A DNA stretch of 64,000 nt from Chloroflexi bacterium HGW-Chloroflexi-2 (GCA_002840735.1 PHBY01000007.1:62001-126000), one strand, 5' to 3'; counted from the stretch's first letter, positions 52,393-62,082 are shown. Numbers and translations: made by a program. Notes: generated by a model not told the origin, from the sequence alone.

Positions 52393-52920
52393 ATGGAAAC
52401 CAATGTTCGTATGATCCTCTTTAAGGAAGACCAGATTGACCAGGCTTCAGACGCCATCGAGACACTCCACCATCATGGAATATCTGATAAAGATATATCT
52501 GTGATCTCGGGGGTACCATTCTCTGAAAAAATATTGGGAAGACCGATGTCCTGGACGCGTGTACCTCAAATTGCTGTTGCAGGCGCCCTGTTTGGTTTCA
52601 TCATTGCTATGCTGCTTAACTTTCTGGTTCCAAACCTGTATAAACTATCGGTTGGAGGTATGCCGCTTACACCCATTCCGACTTCCATTGTCGTCACATT
52701 CGAATTAACCATGTTGGGACTATTAATCAGCACATTCCTGGGTGTGTTCATTGAAATGCTGTCACCCTCATTTGGCCCGAAAGGATACCATCCCAAAATA
52801 AGCGATGGTTATATCGGCATACTATTCAATTGTCCGACCCATGCAGATGAAGACACCTGTTTTGAATTGCAGGATTTAGGGGCAGAAATTGTTGATCTCG
52901 CGGAGGTAAAACAACCATGA
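52393..52920 (+). CDS. actD: DUF3341 family protein (ActD-like)
   Basis: Two TM helices; between NrfD-like and cytochrome c genes; HADEDTCFELQDLGAEIVD C-terminus. Confidence 0.85.
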   Translation: METNVRMILFKEDQIDQASDAIETLHHHGISDKDISVISGVPFSEKILGRPMSWTRVPQIAVAGALFGFIIAMLLNFLVPNLYKLSVGGMPLTPIPTSIVVTFELTMLGLLISTFLGVFIEMLSPSFGPKGYHPKISDGYIGILFNCPTHADEDTCFELQDLGAEIVDLAEVKQP

Positions 52921-53432
52921 TAAAAAAATTAATTCTTGTAATGGGTGTTTTGGTCACCCCCCTGATCATCGGTTTATTGTTTACATATGATGTCATCAAA
53001 ATCGATTGGGTTAGCTTGATGGAAATTCAGGCCAGCTATCGCCCCATGGAAGATCCCCAGCCGTTGCCTGCCCGCTCCATACCAGTACAGGGTGCAGCCT
53101 ACATTCCTGAGTTGGGTGTCCCTTCTAATCCTGTTAAAGCTGATGATGCTTCTATTTTAAGAGGTAAGGGTTATTATGACTCTGCTTGTGCCTTATGCCA
53201 TGGCGCTACAGGTGAAGGAAATGGTGGTTTTAGCGGTTTTCTCAGGAAATTTCCACCTATCAGCCTGGTTGATGCAGACCGATCAGCTTTAAGTGATGGA
53301 GCGATTTTTGTCACAATTACTGAAGGTGTGCCCGGAAAAATGCCGCATCTACGAGAGAACCTTCCCACTTCCGAAATGCGTTGGGATGTGGTTAATTACG
53401 TTCGCTTTCTCCAGAGTCAAGCTAATCAATAA
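52917..53432 (+). CDS. actE: Monoheme cytochrome c (ActE-like)
   Basis: CALCHG; GKMPHLRENLPTSEMRWDVVNYVRFLQ. Confidence 0.88.
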   Translation: MIKKLILVMGVLVTPLIIGLLFTYDVIKIDWVSLMEIQASYRPMEDPQPLPARSIPVQGAAYIPELGVPSNPVKADDASILRGKGYYDSACALCHGATGEGNGGFSGFLRKFPPISLVDADRSALSDGAIFVTITEGVPGKMPHLRENLPTSEMRWDVVNYVRFLQSQANQ

Positions 53433-53453
53433 TTAACTTCATGTTTTTGATCA

Positions 53454-53483
53454 AAAAGCTCTCTTATGAGGGCTTTTGTTTTA
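53454..53483 (+). terminator. Terminator after the cytochrome/Fe-S operon
   Basis: AAAAGCTCTC-TTAT-GAGGGCTTTT followed by GTTTT. Confidence 0.65.
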
Positions 53484-53628
53484 ATCATCATTATTTCAAT
53501 ATTTATGGTCAGGGAGATTTCTTGCCATGATATCCAAAATCAATTGAAAAACGTAATTCGGTGTGGAAATTGGATAGAGAAGTACGGTTATAATTATTAT
53601 TAAATAAAAAAATGGCAGGGTTAGCCTA

Positions 53629-54204
53629 ATGGCACACACAACAATTTATCTTATCCGACATGGAGAAACTGATTGGAACCTGGAACAAAGATATCAGGGA
53701 CAGCAGGATATTCCCCTGAATTCAACCGGAATCAAACAGGCTCAACTCATTGCAGAAAATTTGAATGGCCATCATTATTCGGCTTTGTACAGCAGTGATC
53801 TCACTCGAGCTTTTCAGACTGCCCAGGAGATAGCAAAAAAAGTAAAATTATCCATTACCACCCACCCTGCCTTAAGGGAAATCAACCAAGGTGAGTGGGA
53901 AGGCAAATTTATCAAAGATGTATTTGCAACCAGTGGAGATGAAGTGCAGGCAATATATCAAAATCCTTATACGGCCCGCAAGCCTGGTGGAGAAAGCATT
54001 GGAGAAGTGGCAGACCGCATGTATGCATATCTGGATCATCTGGCTGAAAAACACGATCAACAAACCATCATTGTCGTTTCTCATGGATTGGCAGTTGCAA
54101 CCGTTTTGTGTAAGATAAGACAATTGCCATTAGAGATGGCTATCCGAAATATTCCTGAAAACACAGGTGTTGAAGTAGTAAAGTGGTCAAATGAATCATA
54201 TTAA
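53629..54204 (+). CDS. Histidine phosphatase family protein
   Basis: IYLIRHGETDWNLEQRYQGQQDIPLNSTG; IIVVSHGLAVATVL. Confidence 0.93.
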   Translation: MAHTTIYLIRHGETDWNLEQRYQGQQDIPLNSTGIKQAQLIAENLNGHHYSALYSSDLTRAFQTAQEIAKKVKLSITTHPALREINQGEWEGKFIKDVFATSGDEVQAIYQNPYTARKPGGESIGEVADRMYAYLDHLAEKHDQQTIIVVSHGLAVATVLCKIRQLPLEMAIRNIPENTGVEVVKWSNESY

Positions 54205-54217
54205 AAGACCGAATAAT

Positions 54218-54250
54218 TAAAAACCACCTTGTTTTTTAAGGTGGTTTTTA
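54218..54250. terminator. Rho-independent terminator
   Basis: AAAAACCACCTT...AAGGTGGTTTTT. Confidence 0.8.
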
Positions 54251-54252
54251 CA

Positions 54253-54342
54253 TGGCGGAGAGAAAGGGATTCGAACCCTTGATACCTTTCGGTATACGCG
54301 CTTTCCAGGCGCGCGCGTTAGGCCAGACTACGCTACCTCTCC
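54253..54342 (-). tRNA. tRNA-Ser(GGA)
   Basis: Minus strand GGAGAGGTAGCGTAGTCTGGCCTAACGCGCGCGCCTGGAAAGCGCG...GGTTCGAATCCCTTTCTCTCCGCCA; anticodon GGA, long variable arm, encoded CCA. Confidence 0.93.
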
Positions 54343-54505
54343 ATTTGGTCCTTTTGGACGCGACGAAAATTTTACCATTAACAAGCTTGATAGGGAAGGA
54401 AAAGAAAGTCAATCAAATGGAAATGGATCCGCAAAGCACAAACAGTAAAATTTTCAATTTTTCCTATTGCATTATCCCCTCAAGTAAATTATAATATCGC
54501 CACGC

Positions 54506-54579
54506 GGGCGGTTAGCTCAGTTGGTTAGAGCGTCGCGTTGACATCGCGGAGGCCGTAGGTTCGAGCCCTATACCGCCCA
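54506..54579 (+). tRNA. tRNA-Val(GAC)
   Basis: GGGCGGTTAGCTCAGTTGGTTAGAGCGTCGCGTTGACATCGCGGAGGCCGTAGGTTCGAGCCCTATACCGCCCA; anticodon GAC; CCA not encoded. Confidence 0.93.
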
Positions 54580-54597
54580 CTACAAATGAATACACAA

Positions 54598-54826
54598 AAG
54601 CTACGATCAGGACGATTAAGTGTTCTGAAACTCCAGAGAGAAAAAGTCATTGGCTGAAAGCTTTTTCAGAAGCATGAACACCGAAAACCACCTGTGAGCT
54701 GAACCCTGAAACGTGAGGAGTAAGGCAACCGGCGCAACCGTTAAAAGCATAGACAAGATGCTCATAATTTGAGTAATCTGGGTGGAACCGCGAGAAGTTC
54801 TCTTGCCCCAGTGGCAAGAGTTTTTT
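54598..54826 (+). promoter_or_regulatory. T-box riboswitch, probable tRNA-Thr specifier, upstream of thrS
   Basis: T-box core TGGGTGGAACCGCG (54779-54792); terminator CTCTTGCC-CCAGT-GGCAAGAG-TTTTTT (54800-54826); candidate specifier GAAC-ACC-G (ACC at 54680-54682; the overlapping ACA is also Thr). Confidence 0.88.
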
Positions 54827-54860
54827 GTTTAAATACTGAATTTATGGAAAGAGGTGAAAA

Positions 54861-56651
54861 ATGGCAAAAAAAGTTGATGTAATTTATGAAGGATCACAAT
54901 TATTCAAAGTGAGACACTCAACTGCACATGTAATGGCACAGGCTGTTCTGGAAAAATTTCCGGATGCCAAATATGCCATTGGACCTGCAATTGATGATGG
55001 CTTTTATTATGATTTCGATCTTCCACGACCTCTAACCCCAGAAGACCTGGAAGAGATTGAAAAACGAATGAAACATATCGTTAAAGGAAATCATAAATTT
55101 GAAAAACAAGTTTTGAGCTCTGAGGAAGCATTGAACATTTTTAATGATCAACCTTATAAAATCGAGTTAATAAAAGGGCTTGAAGAAGGTGGAACTGATG
55201 AGCACGGTGACTCATTGGATGAAAAACCAGAGATTTCTATCTATAAACATGATAAATTTGTAGATTTATGCCGTGGTCCACATGTGGAGAGTACCAAAGA
55301 GATCAATCCCAAAGCGCTTAAACTTCTATCGGTTGCTGGTGCTTATTGGCGTGGCGATGAAAAACGCCCTATGTTACAGAGAATTTATGGTACTGTATTT
55401 GAGAATCCAGAAGATTTAAAGGATTATTTATGGAGAATCGAAGAAGCCAAAAAGCGTGATCATCGTAAAGTTGGCAAAGAATTGGATTTATTCTCCATCA
55501 ATCAGGAAGTTGGTCCCGGCTTGATCCTTTGGCATCCCAACGGAGGACTTATTCGTCATCTGGTCGAAGATTATTGTAAACAGGAACACCTGGCGAATGG
55601 CTACGATATTGTTTATACTCCTCACATCGGAAGAGCACATTTATGGGAAACCTCAGGTCATCTGGGTTTTTACAAGGAAAATATGTTTTCATCCATGGAA
55701 ATTGAAGAGGATGAATATTATGCCAAACCGATGAACTGCCCATTCCACATTATGATTTACAAAAACAAATTACATTCCTATCGGGATTTTCCAATGCGAA
55801 TGGCTGAATGGGGCACAGTTTACCGATACGAACGTTCCGGTGTTTTACATGGCTTGTTACGGGTTCGTGGTTTCACCCAGGATGATGCGCATATATTCTG
55901 TCGCGAAGATCAGATGCCAGGCGAAATTGATCGCACACTGAATTTCTGCTTACATATTTTGCGTCATTTTGGAATGAATGAATTTCATGCTTATCTGTCA
56001 ACCCGAAATCCTGAGAAATCAGTCGGGGAAGAGCCGGAATGGTTAAGAGCACAGGACGCGCTTAAAGAAGCACTCGAACGAGCAAACTTGAACTATGATA
56101 TTGACGAAGGTGGTGCTGCTTTTTATGGTCCTAAAATCGATCTGAAAATGATTGATGCGTTGGGACGTGAATGGCAACTCAGTACCATTCAATTCGATTT
56201 CAATTTGCCTGAACGTTTTGATATGACCTATATCGGTGAGGATGGACAGCAACACAGACCTCTCATGATCCATCGGGCGTTATTGGGTTCGGTCGAGCGC
56301 TTTATGGGTGTCTTAATTGAGCATTATGGTGGTGCCTTCCCAGTGTGGTTGATGCCTGTTCAGGCTTCCATCATACCAATTGCTGACCGCCACATTGATT
56401 TTGCTCATGAAGTCGCCCAGCAATTAAAAGCCAATGGTATGCGAGTGGAAGTGGATGACAGCAATGAACGCATGAATGCTAAAATTCGAAATGCTCAATT
56501 GCAAAAAATACCCTACATGTTGGTGATTGGTGATAAAGAAGTTGAAACTGGTCAGGTAGCCTTACGAATGCGCAATGGAGAAAATCCCGGTGCTATGGTA
56601 GTGGATGATTTCATTCAATTTGCCCAAAAACAGATAAAAGAATTAGCATAA
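54861..56651 (+). CDS. thrS: Threonyl-tRNA synthetase
   Basis: RHSTAHVMAQAV, DGFYYDFDLPRPLTPEDL, KPMNCPFHIMIYKN, RYERSGVLHGLLRVRGFTQDDAHIFC. The ORF starts at the editing-like domain; no N-terminal TGS domain is apparent. Confidence 0.95.
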   Translation: MAKKVDVIYEGSQLFKVRHSTAHVMAQAVLEKFPDAKYAIGPAIDDGFYYDFDLPRPLTPEDLEEIEKRMKHIVKGNHKFEKQVLSSEEALNIFNDQPYKIELIKGLEEGGTDEHGDSLDEKPEISIYKHDKFVDLCRGPHVESTKEINPKALKLLSVAGAYWRGDEKRPMLQRIYGTVFENPEDLKDYLWRIEEAKKRDHRKVGKELDLFSINQEVGPGLILWHPNGGLIRHLVEDYCKQEHLANGYDIVYTPHIGRAHLWETSGHLGFYKENMFSSMEIEEDEYYAKPMNCPFHIMIYKNKLHSYRDFPMRMAEWGTVYRYERSGVLHGLLRVRGFTQDDAHIFCREDQMPGEIDRTLNFCLHILRHFGMNEFHAYLSTRNPEKSVGEEPEWLRAQDALKEALERANLNYDIDEGGAAFYGPKIDLKMIDALGREWQLSTIQFDFNLPERFDMTYIGEDGQQHRPLMIHRALLGSVERFMGVLIEHYGGAFPVWLMPVQASIIPIADRHIDFAHEVAQQLKANGMRVEVDDSNERMNAKIRNAQLQKIPYMLVIGDKEVETGQVALRMRNGENPGAMVVDDFIQFAQKQIKELA

Positions 56652-56660
56652 TGCTTATTC

Positions 56661-56698
56661 AAACAGAGGGTTTCGAATCAAGAAACCCTCTGTTTTTA
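56661..56698 (+). terminator. Terminator between thrS and infC
   Basis: AAACAGAGGGTTTC...GAAACCCTCTGTTTTTA. Confidence 0.85.
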
Positions 56699-56830
56699 CA
56701 TAGGATTAGTAATGAAAATCTCAAATCAAGCGTGTTTTATTGACGATCATATTTAAGATATGGTATATTATACAAGTTCAATTTTTTAAAGGAATCATAT
56801 ATTTGTTCAACTTTTGAAAGGAGTTAGACC

Positions 56831-57448
56831 ATTAGTACATCAAATTTTCGGATAAATGAAGAAATCAAAGTAAAAGAAGTTCGCTTGATTGGAGCTGGAG
56901 GAGAAAACGTAGGATTAATTACTGTTCAAAAAGCACTGGAAATGGCTCGCGAGGCCGAATTGGATCTCGTTGAAGTCGCTCCAGGAGCCAATCCCCCAGT
57001 CTGTCGTATCATGAATTACGGGAAATTCCTGTATGAAAGAACTAAAAAAGAACGAGAAGCTAGAAAAGCGCAAACAAAAATAGAAACGAAAGAAATTCGA
57101 TTGCGCCCAAAAACGAATGAACACCATCGCGGTTTTAAAACACGGGATGCAAGACGATGGCTCGAAGAGGGAATGAAAGTCAAAGTTACGGTTCGCTTCC
57201 GCGGTCGTGAAATCACTTACCCTGAAATTGCATTGGAAGACCTCAAAGAAATCGCTGAGGAATTATCAGATGTTGCCACGGTAGAACAGAAACCAGACCT
57301 GGAAGGCCGTAATATGTTTATGTTATTATCACCAACCAAAGGTGTGGGGAAAAAAGCAAAAGCCTCCAGTCCTAAACCATCTAAAATTAAAGAAAAAGTT
57401 ACCCAAACTGAAAACGTAACTGAGGACCTGGAAGATACAGAAGAATAA
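56831..57448 (+). CDS. infC: Translation initiation factor IF-3, probable AUU start
   Basis: Reading frame from ATT 56831: ISTSNFRINEEIKVKEVRLIGAGGENVG...; AAAGGAG 7 nt upstream; in-frame TAG at 56825-56827. ORF track begins late at 56885. Confidence 0.93.
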   Translation: MSTSNFRINEEIKVKEVRLIGAGGENVGLITVQKALEMAREAELDLVEVAPGANPPVCRIMNYGKFLYERTKKEREARKAQTKIETKEIRLRPKTNEHHRGFKTRDARRWLEEGMKVKVTVRFRGREITYPEIALEDLKEIAEELSDVATVEQKPDLEGRNMFMLLSPTKGVGKKAKASSPKPSKIKEKVTQTENVTEDLEDTEE

Positions 57449-57565
57449 TTTCCAGCAATTAATCGTTTTCACCTGTCCAAATCATTAAACCTATAGTATA
57501 ATTTGCGGTCGCGTGTCGTAAACGACCATAAATTTTATGAATTTTTTTAGAAGAGGAGATTAAAA

Positions 57566-57790
57566 GTGCCTCGTAAAGCAAGTACTGGCAAATTTAAGAT
57601 GAAGACCCATAAAGCAACATCGAAACGATTTCGCTTAACTGGGTCGGGCATGTTGGTTCGAACAAAAGGTGGCAAAAGCCATTTGCGCCGTCGCACCTCG
57701 AAACGCACCAAACGCTTGCTATCTGAAATGATTGAAGTAAAAGGTACCAAGATTGCCCAGCGTGTTCGTCGCCTTGCCCCTTATCTCTAG
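57566..57790 (+). CDS. rpmI: 50S ribosomal protein L35
   Basis: MPRKASTGKFKMKTHKATSKRFRLTGSGMLVRTKGGKSHLRRRTSKRTKRL; infC-rpmI-rplT order. Confidence 0.95.
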   Translation: MPRKASTGKFKMKTHKATSKRFRLTGSGMLVRTKGGKSHLRRRTSKRTKRLLSEMIEVKGTKIAQRVRRLAPYL

Positions 57791-57879
57791 GGATAGGCTG
57801 TTCGTATTCATGATTAGTGCAACTGTTGGGTGTTTAACTGGTTAATCCCGGCGCCCAGGGGTATGCAAAGGAGTAAAAA

Positions 57880-58230
57880 ATGGCACGTGTGAAAGGTGGC
57901 CCTCGTGGTTATCAACGTCACAAAAAAGTTCTGAAAATGACCAAAGGCCAATACGGAACCAGAAGTAAATTGTTCCGTCGCGCAAATGAAGCGATGTTAA
58001 AAAGCCTCTGGTATGCTTATCGCGATCGCCGCAATCGAAAACGCGATTTGAGAAGATTATGGATAACTCGTATCAATGCTGGCGCACGTTTGAATGGCGT
58101 CTCATACAGTCAATTGATCCACCTGATGCGTAAAGCAAATATCACCATCAACCGAAAAATGATGGCTGATCTGGCTGTGCGTGATCCTCAAACTTTCAGC
58201 GCAATCATTGCAAAAGCAAAAGCTGCTTAA
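57880..58230 (+). CDS. rplT: 50S ribosomal protein L20
   Basis: [67 protein letters not shown]. Confidence 0.97.
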   Translation: MARVKGGPRGYQRHKKVLKMTKGQYGTRSKLFRRANEAMLKSLWYAYRDRRNRKRDLRRLWITRINAGARLNGVSYSQLIHLMRKANITINRKMMADLAVRDPQTFSAIIAKAKAA

Positions 58231-58252
58231 TACAATCCGATTAAAAACTTAT

Positions 58253-58284
58253 CCGGCAGGTTAATCACCTGCCGGTTTTATTTT
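58253..58284 (+). terminator. Terminator after rplT
   Basis: CCGGCAGGT-TAATC-ACCTGCCGG-TTTTATTTT. Confidence 0.8.
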
Positions 58285-58301
58285 CCGGTAAAATTAGGAA
58301 G

Positions 58302-59084
58302 ATGATTAAATCCAACCAAAATCCAAAAATCCAGAAAACTCGAGCACTCTTGCAGCAATCCAAAGAACGGAAAATTTCTGATTTATTTGTTGTAGAAGGT
58401 GTTCGGCTTTTCGAAGAAGCCATGCGGGCAAACTGGGAAATGGATTTTATTTTGTACAGTGACAATCTTTCGACTCGCGGGTTGGAATTGCTGAATCAGG
58501 CAGAGGAACGAAAGATTGCCATTGATGAGATTCCATTCTCATTGATGAGAAAGGTTGCCGATACAGAGCATCCGCAAGGGATCATTGCAGTTGTTCATCA
58601 AAAAAAAGCCCCAATTCCCCGACCCCTAAATTTCGTTCTGATCTGTGACTCGATCAGTGATCCAGGTAATTTGGGAACCATTTTGCGGTCTGCAGATGCT
58701 GCTCATGTTCAGGCTGTGTTAATTTCGCCCAATAGCACAGACCCTTATTCACCTAAAGTGGTCAGAGCTGGTATGGGAGCACACTTTCACATACCAATCA
58801 ATCAAACTGATTGGCAGGAAATATATGGAATCTGCAGGAATTCTAAACAACCATTACATACGTACCTTGCCGCAGCTGAGGCAGACTTGAGTTGCTGGGA
58901 TGCTGATCTGAGAATTCCCTGTGCGATTATTGTTGGAAGTGAAGCTTCAGGGGCAGGAAATGAAGCTCATGATATGGCGGACACTAAATTCAAAATCCCT
59001 ATGCCGGGTGAAAGTGAATCTTTAAATGCTGCAGTAGCAGCCAGTATCTTATTATTTGAAACCTTAAGACAGAGGTCTACATGA
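58302..59084 (+). CDS. TrmH/SpoU family RNA 2'-O-methyltransferase
   Basis: LICDSISDPGNLGTILRSADAA, IIVGSEASGAGNEA, IPMPGESESLNAAVAASILLFE. Confidence 0.92.
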   Translation: MIKSNQNPKIQKTRALLQQSKERKISDLFVVEGVRLFEEAMRANWEMDFILYSDNLSTRGLELLNQAEERKIAIDEIPFSLMRKVADTEHPQGIIAVVHQKKAPIPRPLNFVLICDSISDPGNLGTILRSADAAHVQAVLISPNSTDPYSPKVVRAGMGAHFHIPINQTDWQEIYGICRNSKQPLHTYLAAAEADLSCWDADLRIPCAIIVGSEASGAGNEAHDMADTKFKIPMPGESESLNAAVAASILLFETLRQRST

Positions 59085-60316
59085 AAATTCGCTCAATTAC
59101 CAGTTTTTATGATCCAGGAACATTAAAAGCCGATTACACCCTGGAAGTTTTATCTACTCTGGCAAAAGAATGTAAACAAACCTGTATTGCGAATGGATAT
59201 GAAGTTCAAACTCTACGATTGGCAACCATTCCTTTTTCCCTGATAAAACCCGATGAAAATGCCGATCAACTGATTACCCTGACAAAGGCAATGGAAACCA
59301 AAGCCAAAATAAATGGCTTTGATTATCTCTCCCTGGGACCAGCATTAATCGGTCATCCTGAAAGTTATGATGTAATTCCTGATCTTCTTTCGGAGACAGA
59401 TATCACTTTTTTCAGTGGAGCTATTGCCGATCAGAGAACCGGTGTAAGCGTAAAAGCGATCCAACAATGTGCAAAAATAATATCTCTAAATGCTGAATTG
59501 GAAGAAAATGGTTTTGCGAATTTACGGTTCAGTGCCTTAGCCAACGTAAAACCTTTTGGCCCATTTTTTCCTGGATCCTATCACCAACCAGGTCAACCAC
59601 CGGCAATCAGCATTGCGATCGAAGGTGCAGATGAGGTTCTCCATGCATTTAGCAACGCAAAGAACCTGTCAGAAGCCAGGAAAATACTCTTAGAAAACCT
59701 TGAGCATCATGCCAATCAATTAGGTCTTATTTTCTCGGAATTATTAGCGGACCAGAAAGTTGTTTTCCAGGGATTCGATTTCTCAGTTGCACCTTTTCCT
59801 GAGGATAATTGTTCGCTGGGGGTAGCCATGGAGAGTTTGGGTGTTTCATCTTTAGGAAAACATGGATCACTGGCTGCAGCTGCATTTCTCACCGACACGC
59901 TGGATCGCGGAAATTGGGCTCGAAGTGGATTTAATGGTCTCATGTTGCCATTATTAGAAGATTCGCGGTTGTCACAAAGGTCTATCGATCAGACCTTGAC
60001 CATAAAAGATTTATTGATGTACTCCGCTGTCTGTGGAACAGGTTTGGACACAATTCCTATTCCAGGATCAACATCCCGTGAGCAAATTGAAGCTCTATTG
60101 CTTGACATTGCAGCTCTTTCTTCGCGTTTGAAAAAACCTCTGACAGCCAGATTGATGCCTATTCCTGGCAAAGAAGCAGGAGATTTGACTAATTTTGAAT
60201 TTGAATTTTTCTCGAATGGAAGAGTCCTGGCAATTGATGCAAATGCTTTATCAGGTTTTTTCAACAATATCAACGAAGAATTTACTTTAAGACCAAGGCA
60301 GGTCGAATCAATTTAA
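59081..60316 (+). CDS. DUF711 family protein
   Basis: MKIRSITSF, YLSLGPALIG, RFSALANVKPFGPFFPGSYHQPGQPPAISIAIEGADEV, LEDSRLSQRS. Confidence 0.75.
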   Translation: MKIRSITSFYDPGTLKADYTLEVLSTLAKECKQTCIANGYEVQTLRLATIPFSLIKPDENADQLITLTKAMETKAKINGFDYLSLGPALIGHPESYDVIPDLLSETDITFFSGAIADQRTGVSVKAIQQCAKIISLNAELEENGFANLRFSALANVKPFGPFFPGSYHQPGQPPAISIAIEGADEVLHAFSNAKNLSEARKILLENLEHHANQLGLIFSELLADQKVVFQGFDFSVAPFPEDNCSLGVAMESLGVSSLGKHGSLAAAAFLTDTLDRGNWARSGFNGLMLPLLEDSRLSQRSIDQTLTIKDLLMYSAVCGTGLDTIPIPGSTSREQIEALLLDIAALSSRLKKPLTARLMPIPGKEAGDLTNFEFEFFSNGRVLAIDANALSGFFNNINEEFTLRPRQVESI

Positions 60317-60319
60317 CTG

Positions 60320-61051
60320 TTATCGGATTTGTTTAAAATTAATGAGAATCAGGTTTTTCTGACAATCCTCAAATGTATCGAAGTACACACGGTCAGAAAT
60401 TGGAATATTTGCCTGATCCAATAATTGAATAGAGAGTTGACCGGTGCTATTCAACGGTGTATCCCCCAGCGTAAACTCAAACCCTGATGGTCCATACGGA
60501 GACGATTCAAGTGTCAGACTGAGTAAGTCAACGCGTTTTCCATTATAAGTTCCGCGTAACCAGACTCGAACACCCATCACTGGTCGTGCTTGTAAATCAA
60601 ACACCTGACCAGCAACTCCTATCCAATTACAGCCATAATTCGGCTTGAATAACGTGCTTTCAATGGCATTGATATCATTCTGTAAAACAAATGCGTAATA
60701 TCCGCTAAAAGGTGTTTCTGTGGGTGGTAATGACGTTATTTCAGGTACAGGCGTGCCATTGCTATATGTTCCCTGTTCTGTGGCAGTAGGCATACGGGTT
60801 TCAGTCGACGTTAACACTAATTCAGAAGTGGCAGTTGGTAGTAACTCCAGAGTCGCACTGGGTTGTGTTGGGTTTTCAAGCACCAATGCTTCAGGCAGAT
60901 CATAGGGAGGCAATGGGTTAAAAACCACTTTTGGATTTAAATAAATGGTAACCTGAAGGGCAATGATCACTACGATTAACACCACAATCAATCCAGTGAA
61001 AATATTCAAGATCAGATCCAGAATTTTTGTTTTTGATGTTTCTTGTAGCAA
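60320..61051 (-). CDS. Membrane-anchored extracellular protein with Thr-rich linker, unknown function
   Basis: N-terminal TM (IFTGLIVVLIVVIIALQVTIYL), Pro/Thr/Ser-rich linker, C-terminal GCNWIGVAGQVFDLQARPVMGVRVWLRGTYNG (beta-sandwich-like). Confidence 0.65.
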   Translation of the reverse strand: MLQETSKTKILDLILNIFTGLIVVLIVVIIALQVTIYLNPKVVFNPLPPYDLPEALVLENPTQPSATLELLPTATSELVLTSTETRMPTATEQGTYSNGTPVPEITSLPPTETPFSGYYAFVLQNDINAIESTLFKPNYGCNWIGVAGQVFDLQARPVMGVRVWLRGTYNGKRVDLLSLTLESSPYGPSGFEFTLGDTPLNSTGQLSIQLLDQANIPISDRVYFDTFEDCQKNLILINFKQIR

Positions 61052-61077
61052 TTCATACCTCCCAATGATTCTGAATC

Positions 61078-62010
61078 TTAATTTTGACTCAAAATAACTG
61101 AGCTATTTGCTTTCTGATCCACTAACCAGGCCATTAAAGTAAGTCTTTGTTTCTTAAGAAGTGCATCCTGGGTAAGTTCACGATCAAATTCACGTTCCAT
61201 GACCTCAACAATATGATATCCATAGGTTGATTCAATTACGTGTGAATATTCACCAGGTTGTAAGTTAAATACCACCTCTTCAATTTGAGGGAGCACCAGG
61301 TAATCTCTTGGGAACCAACCTAACTCCCCCCCTGCGAGCTGGTCATATCCCCAGGCATAATAAGTGAAATCAGCTCCATTCTGCAGTTGATTGTAAATGT
61401 CATCTGCCAGAGACTTGCTGGAGACTAATATTTGCCTGGCGCGTATTTGTTCTGCCCGTGGGGAAACCCGACTGATGAGATAATCTCTCATCCAGGCTGC
61501 TTCAATTTGCAGTTTATAAAGACGCTCGAAACTTTCTGGTGAATACTGATAATCCAGTAACCATTGTTGAAATTGATTCTCCCCACCAGATTCAATGACC
61601 AGGTTTTCGAATTTTTTGACGTAGGAATCTTGATCCAAAATAAATCCGGTTTCTCTGGCTCCCTGTGCTAATAACAGTGTTTCAATCATTGTCTCGAGAA
61701 CAATTTCCCGAACCTGATTCTCTTCGAATTCTTTTCCAAGCTTTGTCGCAGCTGCTACATAACGCGTAACTTCATCTTCAAAGTCACTTAACCGGATTCC
61801 TTCATCGTTTACCGTCGCTTTCATCGGTGCGGATGGCGTCGGAACAAGCGTAGCTGACTCCTCAGGAACAACATTAGTTGCAGTACTGATTGATGTACCG
61901 GGTTCTGGAGTTAGGTTTTCAGAAGGTAGTGGAGTCTGGGTTGTGGTGCAGCCAGTAATAACCAAAAATGAAATTATGATAAAAAATAATTGCTGAATTG
62001 TGATTTTCAT
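61078..62010 (-). CDS. Parvulin-type peptidyl-prolyl isomerase lipoprotein (PrsA/SurA-like)
   Basis: Lipobox FLVITGC; RARQILVSSKSLADDIYNQLQNGADFTYYAWGYDQLAGGELGWFPRDYL. ATG at 62010 preferred because 62064 falls in the groEL terminator. Confidence 0.85.
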   Translation of the reverse strand: MKITIQQLFFIIISFLVITGCTTTQTPLPSENLTPEPGTSISTATNVVPEESATLVPTPSAPMKATVNDEGIRLSDFEDEVTRYVAAATKLGKEFEENQVREIVLETMIETLLLAQGARETGFILDQDSYVKKFENLVIESGGENQFQQWLLDYQYSPESFERLYKLQIEAAWMRDYLISRVSPRAEQIRARQILVSSKSLADDIYNQLQNGADFTYYAWGYDQLAGGELGWFPRDYLVLPQIEEVVFNLQPGEYSHVIESTYGYHIVEVMEREFDRELTQDALLKKQRLTLMAWLVDQKANSSVILSQN

Positions 62011-62027
62011 CTGGTTGATTATAATCC

Positions 62028-62062
62028 AAAAAAAAGCAGGTCGTGGAAAACCCACAACCTGC
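62028..62062 (-). terminator. Rho-independent terminator after groEL
   Basis: Minus strand GCAGGTTGTGG...CCACGACCTGC followed by T8. Confidence 0.75.
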
Positions 62063-62082
62063 AATTTGGTAATTAATTTGGT

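Noticed and set aside
57505-57530. Small hairpin GGTCG...CGACC before rpmI, possible ribosomal leader
   Set aside because: Five-bp stem only; cannot separate from chance without comparative data.
62011-62064. N-terminal extension of the PrsA-like ORF
   Set aside because: Falls in the groEL terminator; the lipoprotein signal starts at the ATG at 62010.
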